Positions 45,772-54,469 are shown, numbered from the stretch's first letter. The stretch is 64,000 bases of DNA from Zoogloea sp. 1C4 (GCF_009469605.1 NZ_SSXU01000012.1:62001-126000); one strand, 5' to 3'. The notes: generated by a model not told the origin, from the sequence alone. A program made the numbers and translations.

Positions 45772-46737
45772 ATGAACGTCTTCAAGAAACTCTCCCTTTC
45801 CTATCAATTCACGCTGATCCTGATCGTGCTGGCGCTCGTGGCGGCAATGGCCAGCTATCTCATCGGCTCATCCGTTTATGTGAGCGAGATCCGCAACCAG
45901 GCCCGCACCGTGGCGGACATGGTGGATAACTTTGGCCAATGGGCCACCCGTTACCGCGGCGTGTGGGTGAAGGACGATCCCCGCGATCCCAAACTGCAGG
46001 TGGGCAGCTTCCTGGAGCGCGAGGCGTCTTCGACGGCGGCTGGCGGCGATTCGACCATGTCGAACCTGGCTGCCTTCCATCGCAAGAACCCCGCGCTGGT
46101 GCAGCGCGAGCTGTCGGACATCACGATGGCTTCGCCGGCGAAGGCCAAGTTCCGGATGACGTCCGACCGGTTCATGAACCCCAACAATGCGCCGTCCGAA
46201 TTCGACAAGGTGGCGATGAACGCGATCCGCGAATCCGGGGCAACCGAGTACAGCGAAGTCCGCGACGGCCAGCTGCTGTATGCCCGCCGCCTGGTGGCGG
46301 AAAAGGGCTGTCTGCGCTGCCACGGGGTGCCCGCCGAGGCGCCGCCCGCGGTTGCTGCGCTCTACCCTGGGCCCCAGGGCTACGGCTATGAGGAAGGCAA
46401 GCTCGCCGGCGTGATCAGCGTGGCGATTCCCCTGGAATTCAGCTTTGCCGGCTTCGTTCAGCGCTTCGACCGCCAGGTGTGGCTGGCGCTGGGGGCGATC
46501 GCTGTCGGCGTGGCCGGTCTGCTGCTCTTCATCCGTCAGCAGGTGATCGTGCCGGTCCGTAAGGTGCGGGAGTTTGCCCTCGCGGCGTCCAACTCCGAGC
46601 CCGGAGCCAAGCTCGACAAGGTGGAGTTCGTCGAGGGTGAGCACGCCTCGGCCAACGAAATCCACGAACTCAATACGGCGGTCAAGGCGATGCACACCTC
46701 GATCGAATATCTCTACCGCAAGATGACTAAGCGCTGA
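45772..46737 (+). CDS. Membrane sensor with c-type haem domain (DUF3365-like)
   Basis: This 321-residue protein has a transmembrane segment near residue 14-34 (FTLILIVLALVAAMASYLIG, 20 residues), a periplasmic region with one covalent haem motif, CLRCH, flanked by sequence typical of DUF3365 sensors (RYRGVWVKDDP, MNPNNAPSEFDK, LYPGPQGYGYEEG), a second transmembrane helix (residues about 241-259) and HAMP-like sequence with a short cytoplasmic tail. No kinase or cyclase follows within the protein. It may sense redox or a haem ligand and signal through the adjacent pseudo-receiver. Confidence 0.83.
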   Translation: MNVFKKLSLSYQFTLILIVLALVAAMASYLIGSSVYVSEIRNQARTVADMVDNFGQWATRYRGVWVKDDPRDPKLQVGSFLEREASSTAAGGDSTMSNLAAFHRKNPALVQRELSDITMASPAKAKFRMTSDRFMNPNNAPSEFDKVAMNAIRESGATEYSEVRDGQLLYARRLVAEKGCLRCHGVPAEAPPAVAALYPGPQGYGYEEGKLAGVISVAIPLEFSFAGFVQRFDRQVWLALGAIAVGVAGLLLFIRQQVIVPVRKVREFALAASNSEPGAKLDKVEFVEGEHASANEIHELNTAVKAMHTSIEYLYRKMTKR

Positions 46738-46742
46738 TAACC

Positions 46743-47339
46743 ATGGAACTCACCATCGATCCCGTGGCAACGTCCCGGATGTTCATGATCTACCTTCACC
46801 TGCTCGCCCTGGCGGGTGCAGCCTCGGCCGTGGCCATTGGTGATTACGCGATCTTCGGGCGCGAGCGCATTGATTCGGGCCTGCTCCAGCGGGCAGCTGT
46901 TTTTGCAACGATTGCCCTTGCCGTGCTGTGGGCTACCGGCGTGGCGATCGTCGTTCTTGATCTTGGTCTCGATTTTGACGCGCTGCTCGGCAAGCCCAAG
47001 TTGCTGGCCAAGCTCACCGTTGTGGCGGTGCTCACCATCAACAGCCTGGCCCTGCATCTGGTGGCGTTTCCGACCTTCAGGAGTAGCCATCATGACGCCC
47101 TGAAGGCCGCCACGCTGCCCTCGGTGTTTGGGGCGATCAGCGCCTCATCGTGGATCTACGCGGCGTTCATCGGGGTGGCCAAGCCGCTCACCAACGCCTT
47201 CGGCTACAGCGGCTTCATCGCGCTCTTCGTCGTGATCCTGGTGTGTGCGGTCACGATGGCGGTGGTGCTCGTCCGGCCCCGTCTGGCGTCGCGGCTGGGG
47301 GGCAACGTGCAACCGATCCGGGCCGTCATGGCGGCCTGA
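46743..47339 (+). CDS. Membrane protein of unknown function
   Basis: This 198-residue protein has about five hydrophobic segments. The first contains MIYLHLLALAGAASAVAIGD, and another histidine-rich stretch is LALHLVAFPTF. The histidines within helices would suit haem b binding, as in CopD/YedZ-like membrane proteins, but I could not assign a family. It lies 5 nt after the haem sensor gene and is probably the third gene of a redox-sensing operon. Convergent with the next gene, 8 nt away. Confidence 0.7.
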   Translation: MELTIDPVATSRMFMIYLHLLALAGAASAVAIGDYAIFGRERIDSGLLQRAAVFATIALAVLWATGVAIVVLDLGLDFDALLGKPKLLAKLTVVAVLTINSLALHLVAFPTFRSSHHDALKAATLPSVFGAISASSWIYAAFIGVAKPLTNAFGYSGFIALFVVILVCAVTMAVVLVRPRLASRLGGNVQPIRAVMAA

Positions 47340-47347
47340 GCGGCGTC

Positions 47348-49228
47348 TTACTTCCAGTCGCCGCGAAGCATCGCAACCTGCAGCTGAACCTGCGGCAGGC
47401 TGGCGGTTTCCGGCGGCAGGGCTGGCCCGGCCACCAGCTCGATGCGGCTGAACAGGCCGCGCCGGAAAGGGCGCGACAGGGCCGGGCCGTCCTTGCGCGA
47501 GAACATGCTGCCCCACAGCCCGCGCAGGGCCATCGGCACCACCGGCACCGGGTTGGCGTCAAGGATGCGCGCAAGCCCCGGACGGAACGGGCACAGCTCG
47601 CCATCGGCGGTGATCTTCCCTTCCGGAAACAGCCCGATCAGCTCGCCCTCGGCCAGCGCCTTCGACACTTCGGCGAAGGCCGCTTCCATCATCACCGCGT
47701 CTTCCTTGGCCGGTGCGATCGGGATAGCCCGGCTGTGGCGGAACACGAACGACAGCACCGGCCAGCGGAAGATCCGGTGGTCCATCACGAAGCGGATTGG
47801 CCGCCGGCACGCCGCCGCGATCACCAGCGCATCCACGAAGCTCACGTGGTTGCACACCAGCACCGCCGGCCCTTCGGCCGGAATGTGCTCGATGCCTTCG
47901 GTGCGCAGGCGATACACGCTATGCACCAGCAGCCACACGATGAAGCGCAGCAGGAACTCCGGCACCAGCCGGTAGATGTAGATCGCCACCGCCGCGTTCA
48001 TCAGCGCCGCCACGCCGAACAGCATCGGGATCGTCAGCCCGGCGCCCAGCAGCGCCCCGGCCGACAGGGCGCCAACCACCATGAACAGCGCGTTGAGGAT
48101 GTTGTTGGCGGCGATGATCCGCGCCCGTTGGGCCGGCGCCGAGCGGCTCTGCATCATCGCGTAGAGCGGCACGATGAAGAAGCCGCCGAACACCCCCAGC
48201 ATCAGCAGCGCCAGCAGCACCCGGAACATGCCCGGCTGGGCCAGCACCGCGCCGATCGCCAGTGGCGCCCCGGCTGGCACCACCGACGGCGAGGCCAGCG
48301 CGATGTCCAGCCCGAACAGGGTGAGCCCGATCGAACCGAAGGGCACCAGCCCGATCTCCACATGACCGCCGGAGAGCTTCTCGCACAGCAGCGAGCCCAG
48401 CCCGATGCCGATCGTGAAGGTGGCCAGCAGCAGCGTCACCGTGCCCTCGCCGCCGCCCAGCACGTTCTTCGCGTAGGCCGGAAACTGGGCCAGGAACAGC
48501 GCGCCGTACAGCCAGAACCACGAGATCCCCATGATCGCCAGAAACACCGGTCGATCCTTGCGGGCGAAGCCGATGTTGCGCCAGGTCTCGGAGATCGGGT
48601 TGGGATTGACCTTCAGCCCGGGTTCCGGTGCCGGGGCCGGCGGCACGCCACGGCTGGTGAGATAGCCCGCCACCGCCACCACCAGCCCGCCACCGGCAAT
48701 CCACAGGTCACCGTGGTCGGCCGCCGCCAACAGCCCGCCCACCAGTGTGCCGAGCAGGATCGCCACGAAGGTGCCCGCCTCGACCAGCGCATTGCCGCCG
48801 ACGAGCTCGTCTTCGTGCAGGTGCTGGGGTAGCAGCGCGTACTTCACCGGCCCGAACAGTGTGGAATGACAGCCGAGCAGGAACAGCGCGCCCAGCAGCA
48901 CCGTCAGGCTGTGGGCCAGGAAGCCCGCGAGCGCCACCGCCATGATGGCGATCTCCAGCACCTTCACCAGCCGGGTGAGGTACGCCTTGTCGTACTTGTC
49001 GGCGAGTTGGCCGGCGCTGGCCGAGAACAGGAAGAATGGCAGGATGAAGATCCCCGCCGCCAGGTTGGCCAGCAGCGCCGGGTCGATGGTCGTCCAGCTG
49101 GCCGCCTGGAAGGTGAGCAGCACCACCAGCGCGTTCTTGAACAGGTTGTCGTTGAACGCCCCGAGAAACTGGGTCAGGAAGAACGGGCGGAAGCGCTGCT
49201 CGCGGAGCAGGCGGAACTGGGAACTCAT
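47348..49228 (-). CDS. MFS transporter fused to a PlsC-type acyltransferase (LplT-like)
   Basis: This 626-residue inner-membrane protein begins with an MFS domain (residues 1 to about 430) similar to LplT, the lysophospholipid flippase, and ends in a PlsC acyltransferase domain with the HX4D motif NHVSFVD and FPEGKIT. In E. coli lplT and aas are separate genes; here an Aas homologue is in the same operon, and the MFS domain also carries an acyltransferase. It would import lysophospholipids and re-acylate them. The start overlaps the amidohydrolase stop (ATGA). It is the last gene of the operon. Confidence 0.9.
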   Translation of the reverse strand: MSSQFRLLREQRFRPFFLTQFLGAFNDNLFKNALVVLLTFQAASWTTIDPALLANLAAGIFILPFFLFSASAGQLADKYDKAYLTRLVKVLEIAIMAVALAGFLAHSLTVLLGALFLLGCHSTLFGPVKYALLPQHLHEDELVGGNALVEAGTFVAILLGTLVGGLLAAADHGDLWIAGGGLVVAVAGYLTSRGVPPAPAPEPGLKVNPNPISETWRNIGFARKDRPVFLAIMGISWFWLYGALFLAQFPAYAKNVLGGGEGTVTLLLATFTIGIGLGSLLCEKLSGGHVEIGLVPFGSIGLTLFGLDIALASPSVVPAGAPLAIGAVLAQPGMFRVLLALLMLGVFGGFFIVPLYAMMQSRSAPAQRARIIAANNILNALFMVVGALSAGALLGAGLTIPMLFGVAALMNAAVAIYIYRLVPEFLLRFIVWLLVHSVYRLRTEGIEHIPAEGPAVLVCNHVSFVDALVIAAACRRPIRFVMDHRIFRWPVLSFVFRHSRAIPIAPAKEDAVMMEAAFAEVSKALAEGELIGLFPEGKITADGELCPFRPGLARILDANPVPVVPMALRGLWGSMFSRKDGPALSRPFRRGLFSRIELVAGPALPPETASLPQVQLQVAMLRGDWK

Positions 49229-50457
49229 GGGGTTTTCCGGTCGAAGAAGGCCCGCGTCTCGAAGACGCCGGTGGCAAAACGTTGGGCCCCCGCGCGCAGC
49301 GTGCGCTTGAGGACGAAATCGAAAAGCAGCGGATTGTGCTCGCGAATGGTTTCAAGCACCGGCACGGCGTGGGCCGGCAGGAGTTTTTCGGCCGCCAGCT
49401 GGGCCGGCGAGACCAGCGGCAGGATGCCGGGCAGTGGATAGTCGGTGCCGAACAGCAGACGGGCATGCCAGTCGTCGCGCTCGACGAGCTGGCGGATCAC
49501 GTCGATGCGCCGGTTGCGCAGGGTGATCGCAGAGATGTCGCCAAAGAGCCGGCCCTCGGCGCGCGGTTCGGCCATCAGCCGGGCGAAGAGATCGAAGCTG
49601 GCGACCTTGCCGCCATGCAGGCGGTCTTCGTCGCGATCTTCGCCGAGGGTTGCGCAGTGGGCGACGACCACCCGCACGCCGTGATCCAGCGCCCGGCGCA
49701 GGCGCAGCGGGTTGCCCCATTCCGGCCGGCCGGCGCCGTGGACGGCCTTCTCCTCGCCGGCGTGGGTGATGAGCGGCAGGTCGAGCCGGGCCAGCGCCGT
49801 GTAGAAGCGGTCGCAGGCCGGCGAGGCCGGGTCGATGCCCATGGCTGGCGGCAGCCATTTCACCGCCCGGGCGCCATCGCGCGCGGCGGCTTCCAGCGCC
49901 TCGACGCAGTCTTCCCGCAGCGGGTGGATCGAGCAGGCCCACTCGAAGTAAGCCGGATGGGCGCGGGCCACGTCGCGGGCGTAGCGGTCGGGCACGTGGA
50001 AGGCGGTGAGATCGGGGCGTGGCCGGCCGCTGGCGTCGTGGGTCTGCTCGAAGGCGAAGAGCACCAGCTTGAAGCTCGGCCGCATGCCGTCGGCCAGGTT
50101 GTGCAGGCGTTCCACGTAGCTCTGGTCCACCCGGCCCTGCGCCTCGTGGGCGCAGCCGGCGTTGAGGTAGAACAGGCGCTGGATGTATTCGGTGGGGTGG
50201 AGCGGGCTCAGCATCCGCGGGTTCATCTGGATGCCTCCGCCGCTGTCGCCGGTGCCGGCGAGGTGGGCGTGGACGTCCCACAGCTTGCCCGCATCGATGC
50301 CGTCCCACGCAGCGCGGACGATGTCGTGCTCGAGGACGGCCGGTGGCAACGTGGCGCGGCACGGATTCCACACCCGCTGACGGGCGGCACTGGCCGCGCC
50401 GACGCCCAGCAGCGCCGAGGCGCCCAGCCCGGCCAGCAGAAAATGACGGCGATTCAT
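49225..50457 (-). CDS. Tat-exported amidohydrolase (metal-dependent hydrolase)
   Basis: This 410-residue protein begins with a twin-arginine signal (MNRRHFLLAGLG, cleaved near ASA-AR). The mature part is an amidohydrolase-2-type TIM barrel: HxH in DVHAHLAG, then KWLPPA, ITHAGEEK, VVVAHCAT and FGTDYPLP, which supply metal ligands and the catalytic aspartate. It acts outside the inner membrane. It lies between rhombosortase and the MFS/acyltransferase genes, overlapping both by about 4 nt. The substrate is unknown. Confidence 0.85.
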   Translation of the reverse strand: MNRRHFLLAGLGASALLGVGAASAARQRVWNPCRATLPPAVLEHDIVRAAWDGIDAGKLWDVHAHLAGTGDSGGGIQMNPRMLSPLHPTEYIQRLFYLNAGCAHEAQGRVDQSYVERLHNLADGMRPSFKLVLFAFEQTHDASGRPRPDLTAFHVPDRYARDVARAHPAYFEWACSIHPLREDCVEALEAAARDGARAVKWLPPAMGIDPASPACDRFYTALARLDLPLITHAGEEKAVHGAGRPEWGNPLRLRRALDHGVRVVVAHCATLGEDRDEDRLHGGKVASFDLFARLMAEPRAEGRLFGDISAITLRNRRIDVIRQLVERDDWHARLLFGTDYPLPGILPLVSPAQLAAEKLLPAHAVPVLETIREHNPLLFDFVLKRTLRAGAQRFATGVFETRAFFDRKTP

Positions 50458-50993
50458 CGTGGGTTTCGTCTCAAATGAAGCCAGCCGGCGGTGGCGAGGC
50501 CCAGCAACAATCCACCCAGATGGGCCGGCCAGGCGACGGCGATGCCTTCCGGCAGGAGCGCGGATTGACTGCCGGTGAAGGCATCGAAGCCGAGCTTGGC
50601 CAGGTAGGCCGCCGCCAGAATCCGCCCGACGAGCCCGCCTTCGATTGCCGCGCCCACCACCAGCATGGCCACCAACCCGGACAGACCGCGGTAGCGCTCC
50701 AGCCCTGGCACGGCCGCCAGCAGGAAGAGGGAAAGCAGCGGCGCCACCAGCGGCAGCGCGGCCAGCCACGGGCGGATCGGCCGGCCGGCGATCACGCAGA
50801 TCGCCACCGCCGCCGCCAGGTTGCCGGCCAGATGGAGCACCGACCAGTGGCAGAACTGGCCCGTCCATAGCCGCCAGAGCTGACCTTCGGCGACCGCCTG
50901 GCGGTTCAGCTCCATCGCCTCGCCCGGCAGCAGGCTGGCGACCAGCAGCAGCCCGGCGGGCAACCCCAGGCGCCAATGTTCAGCCAGCACGAC
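50454..50993 (-). CDS. rrtA: Rhombosortase (rhomboid-family processing protease)
   Basis: Rhombosortases are rhomboid-like membrane proteases that cleave the C-terminal GlyGly-CTERM signal of exported proteins. This about 179-residue protein has six hydrophobic segments, the WRLWTGQFCHWSVLHLAGN motif (CHxxxxHLxxN-like), the catalytic serine in YRGLSGLVAML and a catalytic histidine in AWPAHLGGLLLGL. The rhombosortase target-like lipoprotein is encoded directly upstream and overlaps it. The start is uncertain: GTG 50993 fits best, TTG 51026 is in frame. Short size and GLSG favour rhombosortase over a generic rhomboid. Confidence 0.85.
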   Translation of the reverse strand, partial: VVLAEHWRLGLPAGLLLVASLLPGEAMELNRQAVAEGQLWRLWTGQFCHWSVLHLAGNLAAAVAICVIAGRPIRPWLAALPLVAPLLSLFLLAAVPGLERYRGLSGLVAMLVVGAAIEGGLVGRILAAAYLAKLGFDAFTGSQSALLPEGIAVAWPAHLGGLLLGLATAGWLHLRRNPR

Positions 50994-51801
50994 GTCGGTA
51001 GATCGCCACGGCGGCCGTGACGCCAAACAGGCCCAGGCCGGCGAGCCCGCTGTCGCCGCCGGAGCTGCGCGAGGTGTGGATGATGCGGGCGGCGTTCTGC
51101 TCCTTTACCCGCTGCCGGAAGGCTTCCAGTTGGGCGTCGAGTTGCGGGATGAGCGAGTCCACCGCCTGGCGGTAGCCTTCGGTACGGGCCTCGCGGGATG
51201 CCTCGCCAAACTTGACCAGCGGCGAGCTGCCCTTGAGCTGGCTGGTGCCCGGGGCGCGGAACAGCAGCTGGCGGCTCGCCACGTCGAAAACCGACGCATC
51301 CACCAGCGTGCTCACGTCGTACTGGCTGCCGTTGACGAGATAGCCGCCGACGATGGTCCAGTAGAAGACCGACAGCCGGTTGTTGTCGCTGAACTGCATC
51401 TGGTCGTAGGACAGGAGGACGACCACATCCACGTTGAACATGCGGGCGGCCTGCTCCAGGTTGCCGAAGCCGCCGCCGCTACGCAGGTAGGTTGTCGGGA
51501 TCACCTGGATGCTGTCGATGTAGGGCCGGTTGGAGAAGGCGCTCTTGACGCGGTTGAGCAGGTTGTTGCGTTCGACTTCCGGCAGGTCTCCCCTGAGGTC
51601 GCCGGGCACGAAGGCGATGCCGACGCGCAGCGGCAGGTGCAGCTCTGGGACGGTGGGCTTGAGCGCGGGCCGCTCGTTCTGCGGGTACAGATAATCCACG
51701 ACGCTGGCGCGGTGGGTGCTCTCGGGGGGATTGAACCAGGTGGCGCAGCCGGTGGAAATCAGTGCTGAGGCGACGAGGGCGGCAAGGGTGCGATGACGCA
51801 T
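50980..51801 (-). CDS. Rhombotarget lipoprotein with GlyGly-CTERM-like tail
   Basis: This 273-residue protein has a lipobox (LISTGC, lipidated Cys near 19) and a C-terminal tail SSGGDSGLAGLGLFGVTAAV (20 residues) ending in IYRRRAG: a Gly/Ser motif, a hydrophobic segment and a basic end, as in GlyGly-CTERM sorting signals. The middle part (LRVGIAFVPGDLRGDLPEVE, VVVLLSYDQMQF) is an alpha/beta domain. Its closest match by architecture is the rhombotarget lipoprotein family, which occurs next to rhombosortase. Being lipidated at the N-terminus and cut at the C-terminus is unusual. The SD is GGAGAA. Confidence 0.83.
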   Translation of the reverse strand: MRHRTLAALVASALISTGCATWFNPPESTHRASVVDYLYPQNERPALKPTVPELHLPLRVGIAFVPGDLRGDLPEVERNNLLNRVKSAFSNRPYIDSIQVIPTTYLRSGGGFGNLEQAARMFNVDVVVLLSYDQMQFSDNNRLSVFYWTIVGGYLVNGSQYDVSTLVDASVFDVASRQLLFRAPGTSQLKGSSPLVKFGEASREARTEGYRQAVDSLIPQLDAQLEAFRQRVKEQNAARIIHTSRSSGGDSGLAGLGLFGVTAAVAIYRRRAG

Positions 51802-51816
51802 GGGTTCTCCGGGTTG

Positions 51817-53955
51817 TCAGGCCTTCTCGGCCCATTGTTTGAGGGTGACGTAGTCGATCTTGCCGGTGCCGAGCAGCGGCAGCGCATCAACCAGGACGAC
51901 CCGGCGTGGCACAGCGATCTCCGGCCAGCCGCCATCGCGGGCGGCGGCCTGGAGGCGGTCGCGGGTGAGCGTCGGATCGGTGGAAAACAGCAGGATGTTC
52001 TCGCCGCGGCTGGCGTCGGGCTGGGTCGAGGCAGCGTGAGCCGCGCCGGGCGCGGCGGCGGCGGCGAGCTTCTCGACCGCTTCGAGGGACACCATCTCGC
52101 CGGCGACCTTGGCGAAGCGCTTCACCCGGCCGACGATCTTCACGAAACCGTCGTCGTCGATCTCCACCACGTCGCCGGTTTCGTACCAGCCTTCGCCGGC
52201 GGGCGAGACGGGCGGCTGCAGCACGCCGGGCTGCTCGAAGCGGAGGTAGCCGGACATCAGGTTGGGGCCCTTCACGTGGAGCATGCCGCCGGACGGGATG
52301 CCGGGCACCGGCACCAGCTGGTGCTGGATGCCTGGCAGGAACTGCCCGACCGTGCCGCTGCGGAAGGCCATCGGCGTATTGACGGCCAGCACCGGCGCGG
52401 TTTCGGTGGCGCCGTAGCCTTCGAAGATGCGGATGCCGAACTTCTCGAACCACAGGTCGCGCACCGGCGTGGTGAGCTTCTCGGCGCCGGCGATCACGTA
52501 GCGCAGGCGGTAGAAATCGTAGGGGTGGGCAAACTTGGCGTAGTTGCCCAGGAAGGTGCTGGTGCCCAGCAGCACCGTGCAGTTGCGGTCGTAGGCGAGC
52601 TCGGGGATCACCCGGTAATGCAGCGGCGACGGGTAGAGGAAGACCTTGGCTCCAGCCAGCACCGGCAGCAGCCCACCGGCGGTGAGGCCAAAGGAGTGGA
52701 ACAGCGGCAGCGCGTTGAGGATCTTGTCGTCGATGGAGAAATCCACTACCGCGCGGATCTGGGCGATGTTGGCGAGGAGCGCCCGGTGCGACAGCACCAC
52801 GCCCTTCGGCTTGCCTTCGGAGCCGGAGGTGAACAGCACCACCGCGGCGTCTTCCGGCGAGCCGGCGGGCAGCGCGGCGCGGGGGAAGGGTAGCGCCCAG
52901 GCCATCAACCAGAGCTTGTCGCCGAGGGTCATCCGGTCGCGCAGATCTTCCAGCCACACCAGACGCACATCGGTGAGCGCCGCCAGCTTGTCGCCCAGCT
53001 TGGCCTGCTCGACGAACGCGCGGGAGGTGAGGATGGTGCGGATCTGCCCGGCGGTGCAGGCGGCCTGCATGCCATCGACGCCGGCGGTGTAGTTGAGCAT
53101 CGCCGCCACGCGTCGGTGGGCGGTGAGGCCGAAGACCAGCCCGAGGGTGGGCGCCAGGTTGGGCAGCAGCAGGCCGACCCGCTCGCCAGGCGTGCTCTCG
53201 CGGGCCACCAGGCGGCCGAGGGCGAGGGACATCTTGATGAGATCCCGGTAGGTGTATTCGATCTGCTTCAGATCCTCGACCAGCGTGTGGCCGTGGCCCT
53301 GGATGTCGGCGGCATCGAGGATCGCCTCGAACAGGGTTTGCGTGGGGCGGGTGGCGAAGATCATGTCCTGCATCAGCCGCCGCATCGCCTCGCCAGCCTT
53401 GCGGCGACGCTGGCGGGCGGTGGACGCCACCGGCATCGGGATCGTCGTGGTGGGGCGCAGGAACAGGCTGATCTGGGGGAACAGGCGCTTCGGCACATGG
53501 GCCGCGAGCCGCGAGAAGTAGCTGCGCGCCGCGCCGTCGATGCGCACCGGGAGGATGGTCGCACCGGTCTTGGCGGCGACGAAGGCCGGGCCGTCGTAGG
53601 TCTTCATCAGGCTGCCGGTGGTCGTGATGCGCCCCTCCGGAAAGATCACCACCGGTCTTCCCTCTTCTATAAGACGGATGACCTTCTTCATGGCCATCGG
53701 GCTGGTGGGGTCGACGGCGAGGTAATCCACCAGGCTCAGCATCAGCCTGAAGAGCGGATTGCGCACCACGCCGGTGTGCACCACGAACACCGGGTCCAGG
53801 GGCAGGAACAGCCCGAGGAGCAGGCCGTCGAGGAAGGATTCGTGATTGGCCACCACCAGCAGGCGCGAGCGGACATCGGGCAGCGCTCCGGCGACCCGCA
53901 CACGGAACAGCAGGCCGGCCACCCGGCGCAGAACGGACTTGACGAGATTTCGCAT
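51817..53955 (-). CDS. aas: Bifunctional acyl-[ACP]--phospholipid O-acyltransferase/acyl-ACP synthetase
   Basis: Aas re-acylates lysophosphatidylethanolamine at the inner membrane using acyl-ACP that it activates itself. The 712-residue protein is near the E. coli length (719) and follows it throughout: a PlsC domain (NHESFLDGLLLGLFLP, FPEGRITTTGSLMKTYDG) and an AMP-binding domain (LFTSGSEGKPKGVVLSHRAL, ALPLFHSFGLTAGG, GYGATETAPVLAVN, YETGDVVEIDDDGF). It starts 17 nt after the arsR gene and is followed 15 nt later by the lipoprotein gene, so all are one transcript. Confidence 0.95.
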   Translation of the reverse strand: MRNLVKSVLRRVAGLLFRVRVAGALPDVRSRLLVVANHESFLDGLLLGLFLPLDPVFVVHTGVVRNPLFRLMLSLVDYLAVDPTSPMAMKKVIRLIEEGRPVVIFPEGRITTTGSLMKTYDGPAFVAAKTGATILPVRIDGAARSYFSRLAAHVPKRLFPQISLFLRPTTTIPMPVASTARQRRRKAGEAMRRLMQDMIFATRPTQTLFEAILDAADIQGHGHTLVEDLKQIEYTYRDLIKMSLALGRLVARESTPGERVGLLLPNLAPTLGLVFGLTAHRRVAAMLNYTAGVDGMQAACTAGQIRTILTSRAFVEQAKLGDKLAALTDVRLVWLEDLRDRMTLGDKLWLMAWALPFPRAALPAGSPEDAAVVLFTSGSEGKPKGVVLSHRALLANIAQIRAVVDFSIDDKILNALPLFHSFGLTAGGLLPVLAGAKVFLYPSPLHYRVIPELAYDRNCTVLLGTSTFLGNYAKFAHPYDFYRLRYVIAGAEKLTTPVRDLWFEKFGIRIFEGYGATETAPVLAVNTPMAFRSGTVGQFLPGIQHQLVPVPGIPSGGMLHVKGPNLMSGYLRFEQPGVLQPPVSPAGEGWYETGDVVEIDDDGFVKIVGRVKRFAKVAGEMVSLEAVEKLAAAAAPGAAHAASTQPDASRGENILLFSTDPTLTRDRLQAAARDGGWPEIAVPRRVVLVDALPLLGTGKIDYVTLKQWAEKA

Positions 53956-53972
53956 GATTCGTGCGGAGTGGA

Positions 53973-54284
53973 TCAGAGATCGGTGTCGAGGTAAGTCGTC
54001 ACCTTGCCGAAGGCGTCTTGCAGGAAAGGCTTGTTTACATGGAAGTAAATCTCCTTGCCCTGCCGCTCGGCGATCAGCACGCCAGCCTCGCGGAGCACCT
54101 TGAGGTGGTGGGAAACCGTGGAGCGGGCGAGGGTCGAGACCTCTGCGATCTGCCCCACGTTGAGGCGCTCACCCGGCTCGAAGGTGAGCAGGATGCGCTG
54201 GCGATGTTCATCGCCCAGCGCGGCAAAGATGGCGGAGATATCACGCCATGTTTCGGGGATCGACCGGGAGTAGTTCTTGTTCAT
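53973..54284 (-). CDS. ArsR-family transcriptional regulator
   Basis: This 103-residue winged-helix regulator has the ArsR fold: IFAALGDEHRQRILLTFEPG, then LNVGQIAEVSTLARSTVSHH (recognition helix, 20 residues) and LREAGVLIAERQGKEIYFHV. There are no CxC-type metal ligands in the usual place, so it is not an arsenite sensor of the classic kind. It is the first gene of the aas-rhombosortase operon and a dyad over its start codon suggests autoregulation. The start may be 54284 or 54296. Confidence 0.88.
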   Translation of the reverse strand: MNKNYSRSIPETWRDISAIFAALGDEHRQRILLTFEPGERLNVGQIAEVSTLARSTVSHHLKVLREAGVLIAERQGKEIYFHVNKPFLQDAFGKVTTYLDTDL

Positions 54285-54303
54285 GTCGATAATCATCGAT
54301 ATG
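54282..54303. promoter_or_regulatory. Dyad operator candidate over the arsR start
   Basis: The 22-base stretch 54282-54303 matches its own reverse complement at 18 positions and includes two ATCGA-type half sites. It covers the arsR start codon region, so it could be the site of autoregulation. Confidence 0.5.
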
Positions 54304-54384
54304 TTTTTCGGGCATGTCAAGCGCCCCCTTGTGGCGAACTGCGGAATTTCAAGCCCCTGATGCGATGTTGCGGTGCGTCAGTAA

Positions 54385-54413
54385 TTGACTTTGTCACGGT
54401 TAACCCGTAGGAT
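54385..54413 (+). promoter_or_regulatory. Promoter of the atp operon
   Basis: TTGACT and TAGGAT are exactly 17 nt apart, about 56 nt before the atpI start. Confidence 0.75.
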
Positions 54414-54469
54414 CCGCGTGTTTTTCGTACGGCGGACGGCGCAACACCCGGCGTGCCACGCAGAGAGCC

